Part shown: piece by piece, positions 42,765 through 50,582 of the stretch | Position numbering within the stretch: position 1 is the first letter of the stretch | How the letters are laid out: each line of letters opens with the position of its first letter | Assembly (NCBI RefSeq): GCF_002811925.1 | Contig: NZ_NPDS01000004.1 | Coordinates: forward strand, 283,631 to 347,630 | Source: Leptospira barantonii | Lineage (GTDB): Bacteria; Spirochaetota; Leptospiria; Leptospirales; Leptospiraceae | Reading direction: 5' to 3' | DNA: 64,000 nucleotides | Notes under the pieces: model-generated | Told to the model about the DNA's origin: nothing | The model's input: only the letters and a program-made list of their open reading frames with translations | Database searches by the model: none | Position numbers and translations under genes: made by a program

Positions 42765-44164
42765 TGAATGTATTGAACGATTCCGACGTCTCCATCGATA
42801 TTCCAAGGATCGTTGTTGCCGGTACGGGAAGCGGTGTCGGAAAAACGACGATCGTTCTGGCGATCACTCAAGCGCTTCAAAAAAGGGGACTTGCAGTCGC
42901 AACGTTCAAATGTGGGCCCGATTACTTAGATCCGACCTATCACGCCCGCGCCACCGGTAAAACCTGTCACAACTTGGACGGCTGGTTGATGGGAAAAGAA
43001 TCCGTCCTCAACACATTCCATCAAGCGTGTCATAACGCAGACATCGCGATCATCGAAGGGGTGATGGGTTTGTTCGACGGTCACTCGCCGAATTCGGAAG
43101 CCGGTTCGACCGCGGAGATCGCAAAGTGGTTGAACGCTCCGGTGATCGCGGTCGTGGACGCGGGCGGGATGGCGAGAACGGTTTCTGCAATATTAAAAGG
43201 TTTGAATGCGTTTGATCCCGAACTTCGTATCGCGGGAGCCTTTACGAATTTTATCGGAAGTAAATCTCACATTCAACTTTTAAAAGACGCTTCGAACGAG
43301 GTCCCGATACTCGGCGGATTTTCAAAACATCCGGAACAATCATTTCCGGAAAGACATTTGGGATTGTATTCCGCATCCGAAGAAAACCTGTCCGAGGATC
43401 GTTTTCATTTTTGGGGAAACTTAGGGGAAGAATGGTTGGAGATCGATTCCGTACTAAAAATCGCAGATTCCGCTCCCAAGATCAATGTTCCTGCGCCATC
43501 GCGAAAATCGGACGCTACCCGATGCAGGATCGGAGTCGCCTTGGATAACGCATTTCATTTTTATTATGAAGAGAATTTAATGCGACTGAAGGAAGCCGGA
43601 GCGGAACTGATCTTTTTTTCACCGATCGCCGACTCCAAAATTCCCGATGTGGACGGACTCTATTTTGGGGGAGGTTATCCCGAGCTGTTCGCGGAGTCCC
43701 TTTGCTCAAACAGTCCGATGTTAAGCGACATTCGTAAATTCGCATATAACAATAAACCCATATACGCTGAATGTGGGGGTCTAATGTATCTTTCCGACGA
43801 GATCGAACGGGTGAACGGAGAAATATTTTCCATGCTCGGTCTGATTCCGGGAAAGGTAAAGATGGGAGAAAAACTCAAAGCGCTCGGATACGTGGAAGTA
43901 GTCACGGAAACAAAGACGATCTTTGGAGAAGCCGGGCTTAGATTCAGAGGTCATCAATTTCGTTATTCCGACTTTGAACCGAAAACATCCGCGTCGCAAG
44001 GATTTGAATTCGCGTATAAACTCCGAAGAAGAAGGGGCAACGAAGTCACCGAAGAAGGTTATCAAACTCGTTCGATTCTCGCTTCTTATGTTCACGTACA
44101 TTGGGCTTCCAATCCGACATTGCCTCAAGGTTTCGTTCAAAGTTGTTCAGAGGCGCGAAGATGA
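42764..44164 (+). CDS. cbiA: cobyrinate a,c-diamide synthase
   Basis: A 466-residue CbiA/CobB with an ATP-binding amidotransferase synthetase half (VVAGTGSGVGKTTIVLAI, FKCGPDYLDPTYH, EGVMGLFDGHSPNSEAGSTAEIAK) and a class I glutaminase half with GGGYPELFAE and catalytic Cys in PIYAECGGLMYLS; the late His is in YVHVHWAS. It amidates the a and c acetate side chains with glutamine. The ATG at 42764 overlaps the cobO stop; frames opening further upstream lie inside cobO. The stop overlaps cbiZ by four bases. Confidence 0.95.
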   Translation: MNVLNDSDVSIDIPRIVVAGTGSGVGKTTIVLAITQALQKRGLAVATFKCGPDYLDPTYHARATGKTCHNLDGWLMGKESVLNTFHQACHNADIAIIEGVMGLFDGHSPNSEAGSTAEIAKWLNAPVIAVVDAGGMARTVSAILKGLNAFDPELRIAGAFTNFIGSKSHIQLLKDASNEVPILGGFSKHPEQSFPERHLGLYSASEENLSEDRFHFWGNLGEEWLEIDSVLKIADSAPKINVPAPSRKSDATRCRIGVALDNAFHFYYEENLMRLKEAGAELIFFSPIADSKIPDVDGLYFGGGYPELFAESLCSNSPMLSDIRKFAYNNKPIYAECGGLMYLSDEIERVNGEIFSMLGLIPGKVKMGEKLKALGYVEVVTETKTIFGEAGLRFRGHQFRYSDFEPKTSASQGFEFAYKLRRRRGNEVTEEGYQTRSILASYVHVHWASNPTLPQGFVQSCSEARR

Positions 44165-44859
44165 TCGCAAATTCTTACCTAAGTCAAAAAAGTTTACTTG
44201 AATCTCCGAACTGGCTTGAAATCGCATTTGAAGAACCGCATAACGTTCTGAGTTGGGCGGTGATCGGAAGCGGCTGGAAAGAACAAGTAGACAACGTTTT
44301 GTGGCACCGAGTTCGCAACGAAGACTTAACACCGGACGTAGATCCGATCGATTACTACCGCAGTCGATTGCTACAAAGAGGAGAATCCAAAAACTCCGTC
44401 GGATTTCTCACAAGCGCGGCCCTTGAGAATTATTCCGAAATCGTTTTAGAAAAAGAAGGAACCAGAATCAGATCCGTTGTCACTGCGGGACTCGGAAACG
44501 CGGTTTGTATCGGCGACGATCCGTTTTTCTTCGGCTCTTACGGAACGATCAATATTTTTGTACAATGCTCCTCATCCTTGGATTTGAGCGCGTCTCTGGA
44601 AGCGGTTTCCTTAATCGCGGAAGCGAGAACCCTCGCCGTGTTGGATTCGAAAGTTCAAAGTCGCGTTAGCCGCAACATCGCGACCGGAACCGGAACCGAT
44701 TGTATCGCCTTTGCTTCTCCTTCTCGAATTCCCCAAACCCGTTATACGGGCAAACATACCTTGACCGGCCATCTCATAGGCAAGGCGGTTTATGAATCCG
44801 TACATCAGGGAATTCTAAATTGGAAAGAAAGCAGAACGAAAACGGGAGAAAAACTTTGA
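44161..44859 (+). CDS. cbiZ: adenosylcobinamide amidohydrolase
   Basis: A 232-residue CbiZ-family enzyme. The C-terminal block IATGTGTDCIAFASP followed by RYTGKHTLTGHLIGKAVYESV is the family signature; VVTAGLGNAVCIGDDP lies before it. CbiZ cuts the aminopropanol side chain off adenosyl-cobinamides, so that cobyric acid can be rebuilt into the cell's own cobamide; it is a salvage enzyme, here within a full synthesis operon. The ATG at 44161 overlaps the cbiA stop, and its stop overlaps the next start. Confidence 0.9.
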   Translation: MIANSYLSQKSLLESPNWLEIAFEEPHNVLSWAVIGSGWKEQVDNVLWHRVRNEDLTPDVDPIDYYRSRLLQRGESKNSVGFLTSAALENYSEIVLEKEGTRIRSVVTAGLGNAVCIGDDPFFFGSYGTINIFVQCSSSLDLSASLEAVSLIAEARTLAVLDSKVQSRVSRNIATGTGTDCIAFASPSRIPQTRYTGKHTLTGHLIGKAVYESVHQGILNWKESRTKTGEKL

Positions 44860-45491
44860 AAAAAACGTTATATCTCATACGGAATTCCGACATCGGTTTA
44901 AACTATCGTTTTAAGTATGTGGGTCGTTTGGACCCGGCACTTTCTCTCCAAGGAATCGAAGACGCAAAAGCGCTCGGGAATTACTGCAAGGATACATTCT
45001 ATTTTTCTAATGAACGAATCTATCTGAGTCCTTCGAAAAGAAGCATTCAAACTTGGAAAGAAATGGGACTCGATTCCACTTCGGAGCCTATTTGTCTTCC
45101 GGTCCTGCAAGAAATCGATTTCGGGAACTGGGAAGGAAAAAGTTTCACGGAACTGGAGCAAACTCATCCGGAGGAACTTTTGAGATGGGCCGCGGCGCCT
45201 TCGCTTTTTTCATTTCCGAGCGGAGAATCTTTCAAGTCCTTCGTGGATCGAATCGACTTCATAGCATCCTTTTTAAAAGAATCGCCCGCACAAAAAATCA
45301 TTCTCGTCACTCACGGAGGAGTGATTTCCACCTTGATCTGTCTTCTACTCGGGATTCATCCGTCTTCATACATTCACTTTCAGGTAAAAAGTTCTTCCGT
45401 TTCTTCCGTAGAAGTTTTTTCAAACGGTTCCGCGCTTCTTACAAGTCTGAATCAATATTCCGTAAAGAGGAGATGCGAATGGCCGATATAA
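44856..45491 (+). CDS. histidine-phosphatase-fold protein lacking the catalytic histidine
   Basis: A 211-residue protein resembling CobC-type histidine phosphatases: VGRLDPALSLQGIEDAKALG, LSPSKRSIQTWKEMG, LQEIDFGNWEGKSFTELE and the second catalytic His in ILVTHGGVIST are kept. However, the N-terminal R-H-G motif, whose His is phosphorylated, reads LYLIRNSDIG: His is Asn10 and Gly is Ser11. The DNA (CGG AAT TCC) leaves no doubt about this in the sequence given. Phosphatase activity is therefore doubtful. The TTG at 44856, after GGGAG, is chosen as start; it overlaps the cbiZ stop by four bases. An intact phosphatase (49605-50243) closes the operon and can do the alpha-ribazole-phosphate step. 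Confidence 0.82.
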   Translation: MKKTLYLIRNSDIGLNYRFKYVGRLDPALSLQGIEDAKALGNYCKDTFYFSNERIYLSPSKRSIQTWKEMGLDSTSEPICLPVLQEIDFGNWEGKSFTELEQTHPEELLRWAAAPSLFSFPSGESFKSFVDRIDFIASFLKESPAQKIILVTHGGVISTLICLLLGIHPSSYIHFQVKSSSVSSVEVFSNGSALLTSLNQYSVKRRCEWPI

Positions 45492-46054
45492 TCCTAATCA
45501 CGGGCGGATGTAGAAGCGGCAAAAGTAAGTTCGCATTAAATTTTGCGGATAAATTCGAGGGTCGAAAATTTTTCATAGCCACTTGCCCGAATTTGGACGA
45601 GGAAATGAACCAAAGAATCCTCAAACACAAAAATGAAAGACGAGGACTTTCTTGGGAAACGATCGAAGAAGAATTCAATCTATTGAATGTGTTTACTTCG
45701 GGTCGTTTCCCCGAAAATTCCGTCGTTCTCGTCGATTGCCTCAGCCTTTGGGTCAACAATCTACTCTATCGATCGACAAAGGAAAATACAGTACTCAACG
45801 AAACGAATATTCGAGAACTGTGTTCAACCTTGACTCGAACAATTTTAAATTCTTCCTTGAAAAAAGTGATCTTCGTGAGTTGCGAGGTCGGGTTAGGGCT
45901 CGTTCCCGAAAACAAAACAGGAAGAATTTACAGGGATCTCTTGGGAACCTGCAACCAAGCAATTGCGCATAACGCAAACGAAACGTATTTTATGGTAAGC
46001 GGAATTCCGTTACAGATAAAAGGAGACCAATCAAACAAGGTCGGGACGGCATAG
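45479..46054 (+). CDS. cobU: adenosylcobinamide kinase/guanylyltransferase
   Basis: A 191-residue CobU/CobP. P-loop LITGGCRSGKSKFAL, then FFIATCPNLDEEMNQRILKHKNER containing the family H-x-x-x-R region (His-GMP), VLVDCLSLWVNNLL, and VSCEVGLGLVPENKTGRIYRDLLGTCNQ. It phosphorylates adenosylcobinamide and transfers GMP to it. GAGGAG stands six bases before the chosen ATG at 45479; ATG 45473 is an alternative. The start overlaps the preceding gene by 13 bases; the next gene begins two bases after the stop. Confidence 0.95.
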   Translation: MADIILITGGCRSGKSKFALNFADKFEGRKFFIATCPNLDEEMNQRILKHKNERRGLSWETIEEEFNLLNVFTSGRFPENSVVLVDCLSLWVNNLLYRSTKENTVLNETNIRELCSTLTRTILNSSLKKVIFVSCEVGLGLVPENKTGRIYRDLLGTCNQAIAHNANETYFMVSGIPLQIKGDQSNKVGTA

Positions 46055-46055
46055 G

Positions 46056-48653
46056 ATGTCGGACATGGGGCACGGCGGAAATTTAGAGAAACTCGCGCGG
46101 ACAACCGGGCTCAAACCGGAAGAAATTCTGGATTTTTCCGCCAATATAAATCCGATCGGTTTTCCGGAATGGCTTCGTCCATTCATTCATTCCAAAATTT
46201 CTAAATTGTCGTCGTATCCAGATCCGGAGTATTCATCTCTTAAGAAAAAACTACATTCTAAATATAGAATACATCCCGATCAAATCGTTATCGGAAACGG
46301 GGCTTCGGAACTCATATTACAAATTCCGTTTGCGATCGAAGCCGATTTTGCATTGATTCCGGTCCCTTGTTACAGCGGATACAAGGAAGCGATTTTACTC
46401 CGAGGACTTCCTTGTATCGAAGTCGTTTTAAAAGAAGAAGACTTGTTTCAACTCGACTACGATGAAATCGCCAACATTCTTAGATCGAACGCGGAGTCCA
46501 AAGCGCTCCTTTTTTTCGGGCATCCGAACAATCCGACGGGCAACCTACTCGATAAAAAGAAAATTCTCAAACTCGCGGTCGACTTTCCGAATTCAACCTT
46601 CGTCATCGACGAATCTTTTATCGACTTTTGTAACGAAGAATTTTCGTTTCGCTCCGATTTTCCCGAAAACACGATTCTCATCCAATCGATGACGAAAATT
46701 TTAGCGATCCCCGGCTTGAGAATCGGAGTTTGTTTTGCGTCTTCGGAAATTTGTTCAAAACTTTCAAAACGATTGCCGACTTGGAACGTAAATACTTTGG
46801 CCGTCTCGGTGTATGAAAAGTCTTTGGACGATCCGGATTTTTTCGATCGTTCCAGACAAACTCTAAACGAATGGAAAAACGAACTCGTATGCGATCTTTC
46901 TAATATAGAATCTTTGCATGGATTTAAGAGCGAAACGAATTTCATTTTGATCAAAATTCTCAATCGATGGTCCGCCTCCGAACTGACCCGAGAATTGCTC
47001 GAAAAACATAGAATCGCGATTCGTGATTGCGGAAACTTCAACGGACTTTCCGATAAATTCATTCGGATTGCGGTCCGTACGCCGGAAGAAAACGAAAAAA
47101 TCGTAGATGCGTTTCGAATCGTCCTAGGAGAAACTCAAGTCCAAACTCGAAAACGATCCGTTCGAAAAACTCCGGCGATTATGTTTCAGGGAACGGCGTC
47201 TAACGTTGGCAAGAGCATCCTAACCGCCGCGTTCTGTAGAATCCTCGTGCAAGACGGATTGAAAGTGGCTCCCTTTAAATCCCAAAACATGGCGCTCAAT
47301 TCTTTCGTAACCTGGGACGGCGGAGAAATCGGAAGAGCGCAAGCGTTGCAGGCACAAGCCGCGAAAATTCTTCCCGACATCCGGATGAATCCGATTCTTC
47401 TCAAACCTTCGAGCGAAAAGGATTCGCAGGTGATCATCAACGGCAAACCGGTGGCCGCGATGGACTTTAGAGATTACACGAAGTACAAATCGAGCGCGTT
47501 TGCGGAAGTAAAAAAATCCTATGATTCGCTCGCCGATGAATACCAAGCCATCATAATCGAAGGGGCCGGAAGCGCATCCGAAGTGAATCTCAAAAAAAAT
47601 GATATCGTCAATATGAGAATGGCTGAATATGCAAAATCTAAAGTATTCCTGATCGGCAATATCGATCACGGAGGGATTTTCGGTTCCATTTTAGGAACGA
47701 TGGAAACTCTTACGGAGTGGGAAAGAAAACTCGTTTTCGGATTCATCATCAACCGTTTTCGCGGAGTTAAGGAACTTCTAAAAAACGGAACGGAATACAT
47801 AGAGGAATACACGGGCAAACCCGTTTTAGGAATCGTCCCCCATTTACAAAATTTGGATTTACCCGAGGAAGATTCTCTCGAATTCAAATCAGGCGCGTTA
47901 GACGACATATCTCCACTCGGAGATCGAATCGACGTCGCATTGATCGATTACCCGAGAATTTCAAATCATACCGACATAGACGCGCTCAAAGCCGAACCGG
48001 ACGTTCGCGTTCGAATCGTGAGAAAGTTACAAGACCTGGGAGAACCCGATGTGTTGATTCTTCCGGGAAGTAAAAACGTGGTCACGGATTTGGATCACCT
48101 TCGCAACGTCGGCTTGGCGGATAGGATTCTTACCTTAGCCAAATCCGGAAGAACAGAGGTAGTGGGGATCTGCGGCGGATACCAGATGCTCGGTAAAGAT
48201 ATATTCGATCCTCATCGAATCGAAACCGATCGAGGAAGCGCGGAAGGACTTTCTCTTTTGCCTCTGGAAACCATATTAGAAAAGAATAAATCTCTAAAAC
48301 AGGTCAAAGCAATTCATCTTCCGAGTGGATGCGAAGTCGAAGGATACGAAATCCATCACGGTAAAACAACGGCGATCGGAGAAACGAAGACGGTCTTTTT
48401 GAACGGAACAGACGAAACGTTGGGGCATAGCGATCCTTCCGATAGAATCTGGGGAACCTACATCCATGGAGTGTTCGATCGCGACGATTTTCGAAGAAAC
48501 TTTTTGGATCGGATTCGTATTCGAAACGGTAAACAACCTTTGATCGACGTTCAGGTTTCTTACAACTTGGAAACATCTTTGGATCGTCTCGCGTTCCACG
48601 TTAGGCAATCTCTCGATATGAATCTGATCTACGACGCATTGGGACTCGGCTGA
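46056..48653 (+). CDS. cobD-cbiP: fusion of threonine-phosphate decarboxylase (CobD) and cobyric acid synthase (CbiP)
   Basis: An 865-residue bifunctional protein. Residues 1-355 are a PLP enzyme of aminotransferase fold like Salmonella CobD (FSANINPIGFPEWL, FFGHPNNPTGNLL, PLP lysine Lys214 in SMTKILAIPGLRIG, FIRIAVRTPEEN) that makes aminopropanol phosphate from L-threonine phosphate. A short basic linker (about 356-371) leads to CbiP/CobQ: FQGTASNVGKSILTAAFCR, PFKSQNMALNSFVTWDGGEIGRAQ (two pieces), IEGAGSASEVNL, the glutaminase Cys in GICGGYQMLG and His in TYIHGVFD. CbiP amidates four side chains. Fusing the supply of aminopropanol with cobyric acid synthesis couples both substrates of the next enzyme, CbiB, encoded two bases downstream. 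Confidence 0.93.
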   Translation: MSDMGHGGNLEKLARTTGLKPEEILDFSANINPIGFPEWLRPFIHSKISKLSSYPDPEYSSLKKKLHSKYRIHPDQIVIGNGASELILQIPFAIEADFALIPVPCYSGYKEAILLRGLPCIEVVLKEEDLFQLDYDEIANILRSNAESKALLFFGHPNNPTGNLLDKKKILKLAVDFPNSTFVIDESFIDFCNEEFSFRSDFPENTILIQSMTKILAIPGLRIGVCFASSEICSKLSKRLPTWNVNTLAVSVYEKSLDDPDFFDRSRQTLNEWKNELVCDLSNIESLHGFKSETNFILIKILNRWSASELTRELLEKHRIAIRDCGNFNGLSDKFIRIAVRTPEENEKIVDAFRIVLGETQVQTRKRSVRKTPAIMFQGTASNVGKSILTAAFCRILVQDGLKVAPFKSQNMALNSFVTWDGGEIGRAQALQAQAAKILPDIRMNPILLKPSSEKDSQVIINGKPVAAMDFRDYTKYKSSAFAEVKKSYDSLADEYQAIIIEGAGSASEVNLKKNDIVNMRMAEYAKSKVFLIGNIDHGGIFGSILGTMETLTEWERKLVFGFIINRFRGVKELLKNGTEYIEEYTGKPVLGIVPHLQNLDLPEEDSLEFKSGALDDISPLGDRIDVALIDYPRISNHTDIDALKAEPDVRVRIVRKLQDLGEPDVLILPGSKNVVTDLDHLRNVGLADRILTLAKSGRTEVVGICGGYQMLGKDIFDPHRIETDRGSAEGLSLLPLETILEKNKSLKQVKAIHLPSGCEVEGYEIHHGKTTAIGETKTVFLNGTDETLGHSDPSDRIWGTYIHGVFDRDDFRRNFLDRIRIRNGKQPLIDVQVSYNLETSLDRLAFHVRQSLDMNLIYDALGLG

Positions 48654-48654
48654 A

Positions 48655-49608
48655 GTGCCTTGGATCATCGCAACTTCCATCGTCTTCGATTTAATTTTCG
48701 GAGATCCTAGAAATCTTCCCCATCCGGTACGGGCGATCGGCAAACTCGCAAGGAGTTCGGAAAGAATTTTTAGAAACCTATGCAGTTCCGAACGAATCGC
48801 CGGAATTCTTACATCCGTTTCCATATATTCGGTTTCGTTTTGGATTCCTTATTGGATGATTTTTTACGCGGACAAAATCCACTGGGTTCTCGGCGCATTC
48901 TTATCCGCAGTTACGATCTATACGACGATTGCAATTCGAGACATGATCGATCATAGCAAGGATGTGTACGAAGCACTCATACAAAACGATCTTGTATCGG
49001 CTCGCGAAAAAGTTTCCAGGATCGTCGCAAGAGATACCGAACACTTGAACCGATCCGAAATCATCCGTGCATGTATAGAAAGTACCGCGGAAAGTCTCGT
49101 GGATGGGATCACGGCTCCTCTTTTTTACGCGGTGTTAGGAGGTCCGGCCTGGGCGATGTTTTATCGTTCGATCAACACGTTAGACTCTCTTTTCGGATAC
49201 AAGACGGAACTTTATCGAAAATTCGGAAACTTTCCCGCGAGAATGGACGACATCGCCAATTTTTTACCCGCGAGAATCACTTCTTACGTTCTTGTTTTTG
49301 CGTCCTTTTTACTCGGATATAATTTTAGAAATTCGTTTTATATTCTTAGAAGGGACGGGCAAAAACACCCGAGTCCGAATTCCGGCTTTGCCGAAGCCGC
49401 GGTAGCGGGCGCCTTGGAGATTCAACTCGGAGGAACCAACTTCTACGGAGGAAAGGAAAACGTTAAACCGACATTGGGGAATCCGGACCAAGAATTAAAA
49501 ATCGAACAAATCCTTCAAACGAACAGACTCATCCTATTGTCGTCCTTATTGACCGCCGGGTTTTACGTTCTATTGTACGTGCTTGTCGCGATGATTTGGA
49601 AAGAATGA
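48655..49608 (+). CDS. cbiB: adenosylcobinamide-phosphate synthase CbiB
   Basis: A 317-residue integral membrane protein starting with GTG, one base after the preceding stop. Blocks: IVFDLIFGDPRNLPHPVRAIG at the start, ARDTEHLNRSEIIRACIESTAESLVDGITAPLFY, GGPAWAMFYRSINTLDS and PSPNSGFAEAAVAGALEIQLGG, all as in CbiB/CobD. About five membrane helices. It joins adenosylcobyric acid to aminopropanol (phosphate). Overlaps the phosphatase gene downstream by four bases. Note that CobD is the aerobic-pathway name of this enzyme, different from the decarboxylase CobD in the neighbouring fusion. Confidence 0.96.
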   Translation: MPWIIATSIVFDLIFGDPRNLPHPVRAIGKLARSSERIFRNLCSSERIAGILTSVSIYSVSFWIPYWMIFYADKIHWVLGAFLSAVTIYTTIAIRDMIDHSKDVYEALIQNDLVSAREKVSRIVARDTEHLNRSEIIRACIESTAESLVDGITAPLFYAVLGGPAWAMFYRSINTLDSLFGYKTELYRKFGNFPARMDDIANFLPARITSYVLVFASFLLGYNFRNSFYILRRDGQKHPSPNSGFAEAAVAGALEIQLGGTNFYGGKENVKPTLGNPDQELKIEQILQTNRLILLSSLLTAGFYVLLYVLVAMIWKE

Positions 49609-50243
49609 AAAACAAAATCGCAGACGAAACATTCAATTATACAAACGTCGTTTATGTTTTTAGACACGGTGAAACGGAATGGAATCTTCAGGGAAAACTA
49701 CAAGGTCATCTGGAAAATTCGATAACTAAGAACGGGATCGAACAAGCGAAGGCTTTGATCCCGATTCTAAAAAACGCGAACGTAAATCTTTTACTAAGCA
49801 GTGATCTTCGAAGAGCCAAAGAGACAAGCGAAATCGTAGCGGACGCGCTCGGTGTTCCAATCCTTTTCGACTCCGGGTTACGGGAAGTAGACTTAGGAGA
49901 AGGGCAGGGCAAATTGATAAACGAAGTGGATTCCCTATTCGGAGAATCGTTTTGGAAACATTGGAACGATCACAATCCGATTTACGATTCTTTTCGTTTT
50001 CCGGGCGGAGAGTCTAAACTCGAAACGGACGAACGAATTCATTCTACACTGTTGAAACGGATCGAAATGTTCTCGGATCGGACGGTCGCATTGTGTACAC
50101 ATGGCTACGTTATGACACGAATGTATAAAATGTTCAAACCGGAAATACAACGAATTCCTCATATTCAAAACGGGGAATGTATACGATTTCAAACGGAAGA
50201 ATTTTTAAGAAGAAAAAGATCATTAGAAAAAAATAATACGTAG
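49605..50243 (+). CDS. cobC: histidine phosphatase, likely alpha-ribazole-5'-phosphate phosphatase
   Basis: A 212-residue phosphoglycerate-mutase-type phosphatase with an intact motif YVFRHGETEWNLQGKLQGH, phospho-His in R-H-G-E-T, further SSDLRRAKETSEIVADALG, LREVDLGEGQGK and the second His in LCTHGYVMTRM. By place at the end of a B12 operon it probably removes phosphate from alpha-ribazole-5'-phosphate or cobalamin-5'-phosphate, though family members are broad and the assignment rests on context. Its ATG overlaps the cbiB stop (ATGA). About 40 bases after the stop the second B12 riboswitch begins. Confidence 0.8.
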   Translation: MKNKIADETFNYTNVVYVFRHGETEWNLQGKLQGHLENSITKNGIEQAKALIPILKNANVNLLLSSDLRRAKETSEIVADALGVPILFDSGLREVDLGEGQGKLINEVDSLFGESFWKHWNDHNPIYDSFRFPGGESKLETDERIHSTLLKRIEMFSDRTVALCTHGYVMTRMYKMFKPEIQRIPHIQNGECIRFQTEEFLRRKRSLEKNNT

Positions 50244-50284
50244 CTTTAATAATTTTTATTGTAAGCTGTGACGACTTTCGTTTT

Positions 50285-50395
50285 ACTGACGTTAGCTTTC
50301 AGGGATGAAGTTGGGTGAAATTCCCGCGCTGACCCGCAACTGTGTGTTTCGTTTGTTTAAAACGAACGAAACGAGCCAGATCTCCCGCAATATTT
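50285..50395 (+). promoter_or_regulatory. short-form cobalamin riboswitch before TonB receptor gene
   Basis: Core landmarks of a B12 aptamer: GGGTGAAATTCCC (50313-50325), GCTGACCCGCAACTGTG to 50344, and the B12 box GAGCCAGATCTCC (50373-50385). Between the last two, where a standard aptamer has the arm with GCCACTG and GGGAAGG, there is only a simple 12-base-pair hairpin, 50346-50357 with 50361-50372 and a TAA loop. A T-tailed hairpin at 50455-50480 follows and is the likely off-switch. Ends are approximate. Confidence 0.88.
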
Positions 50396-50454
50396 TTACC
50401 TCGAGGTTAGGTAGTTTTGCATTCTCGCCTATGTACGTCCGTACAGAACGAAGG

Positions 50455-50480
50455 GCCCCGAAAGACTATTTGGGGCTTTT
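50455..50480 (+). terminator. riboswitch-controlled intrinsic terminator
   Basis: GCCCC (50455-50459) pairs with GGGGC (50472-50476), followed by TTTT. It lies 60 to 70 bases after the aptamer and about 100 before the receptor ATG, the right place for a transcription-stopping expression platform. The short stem makes it moderate in strength. Confidence 0.6.
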
Positions 50481-50582
50481 CAAAAGGATACAAATTAGAA
50501 TTTGTTGATATACGAATATTCTATTCTTATCATGCGCTAAGCGTATTCTTTTAGGATTTCCCCGATCAATTCAGGTGGAAAC

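Noticed and set aside
49605..50243. Phosphoglycerate mutase (glycolysis)
   Set aside because: Family motif fits, but the overlap with cbiB and place in the B12 operon favour a CobC-type role.
50305..50508. 67-codon + strand frame across the second riboswitch
   Set aside because: Lies over a structured regulatory RNA and terminator; no ribosome site.
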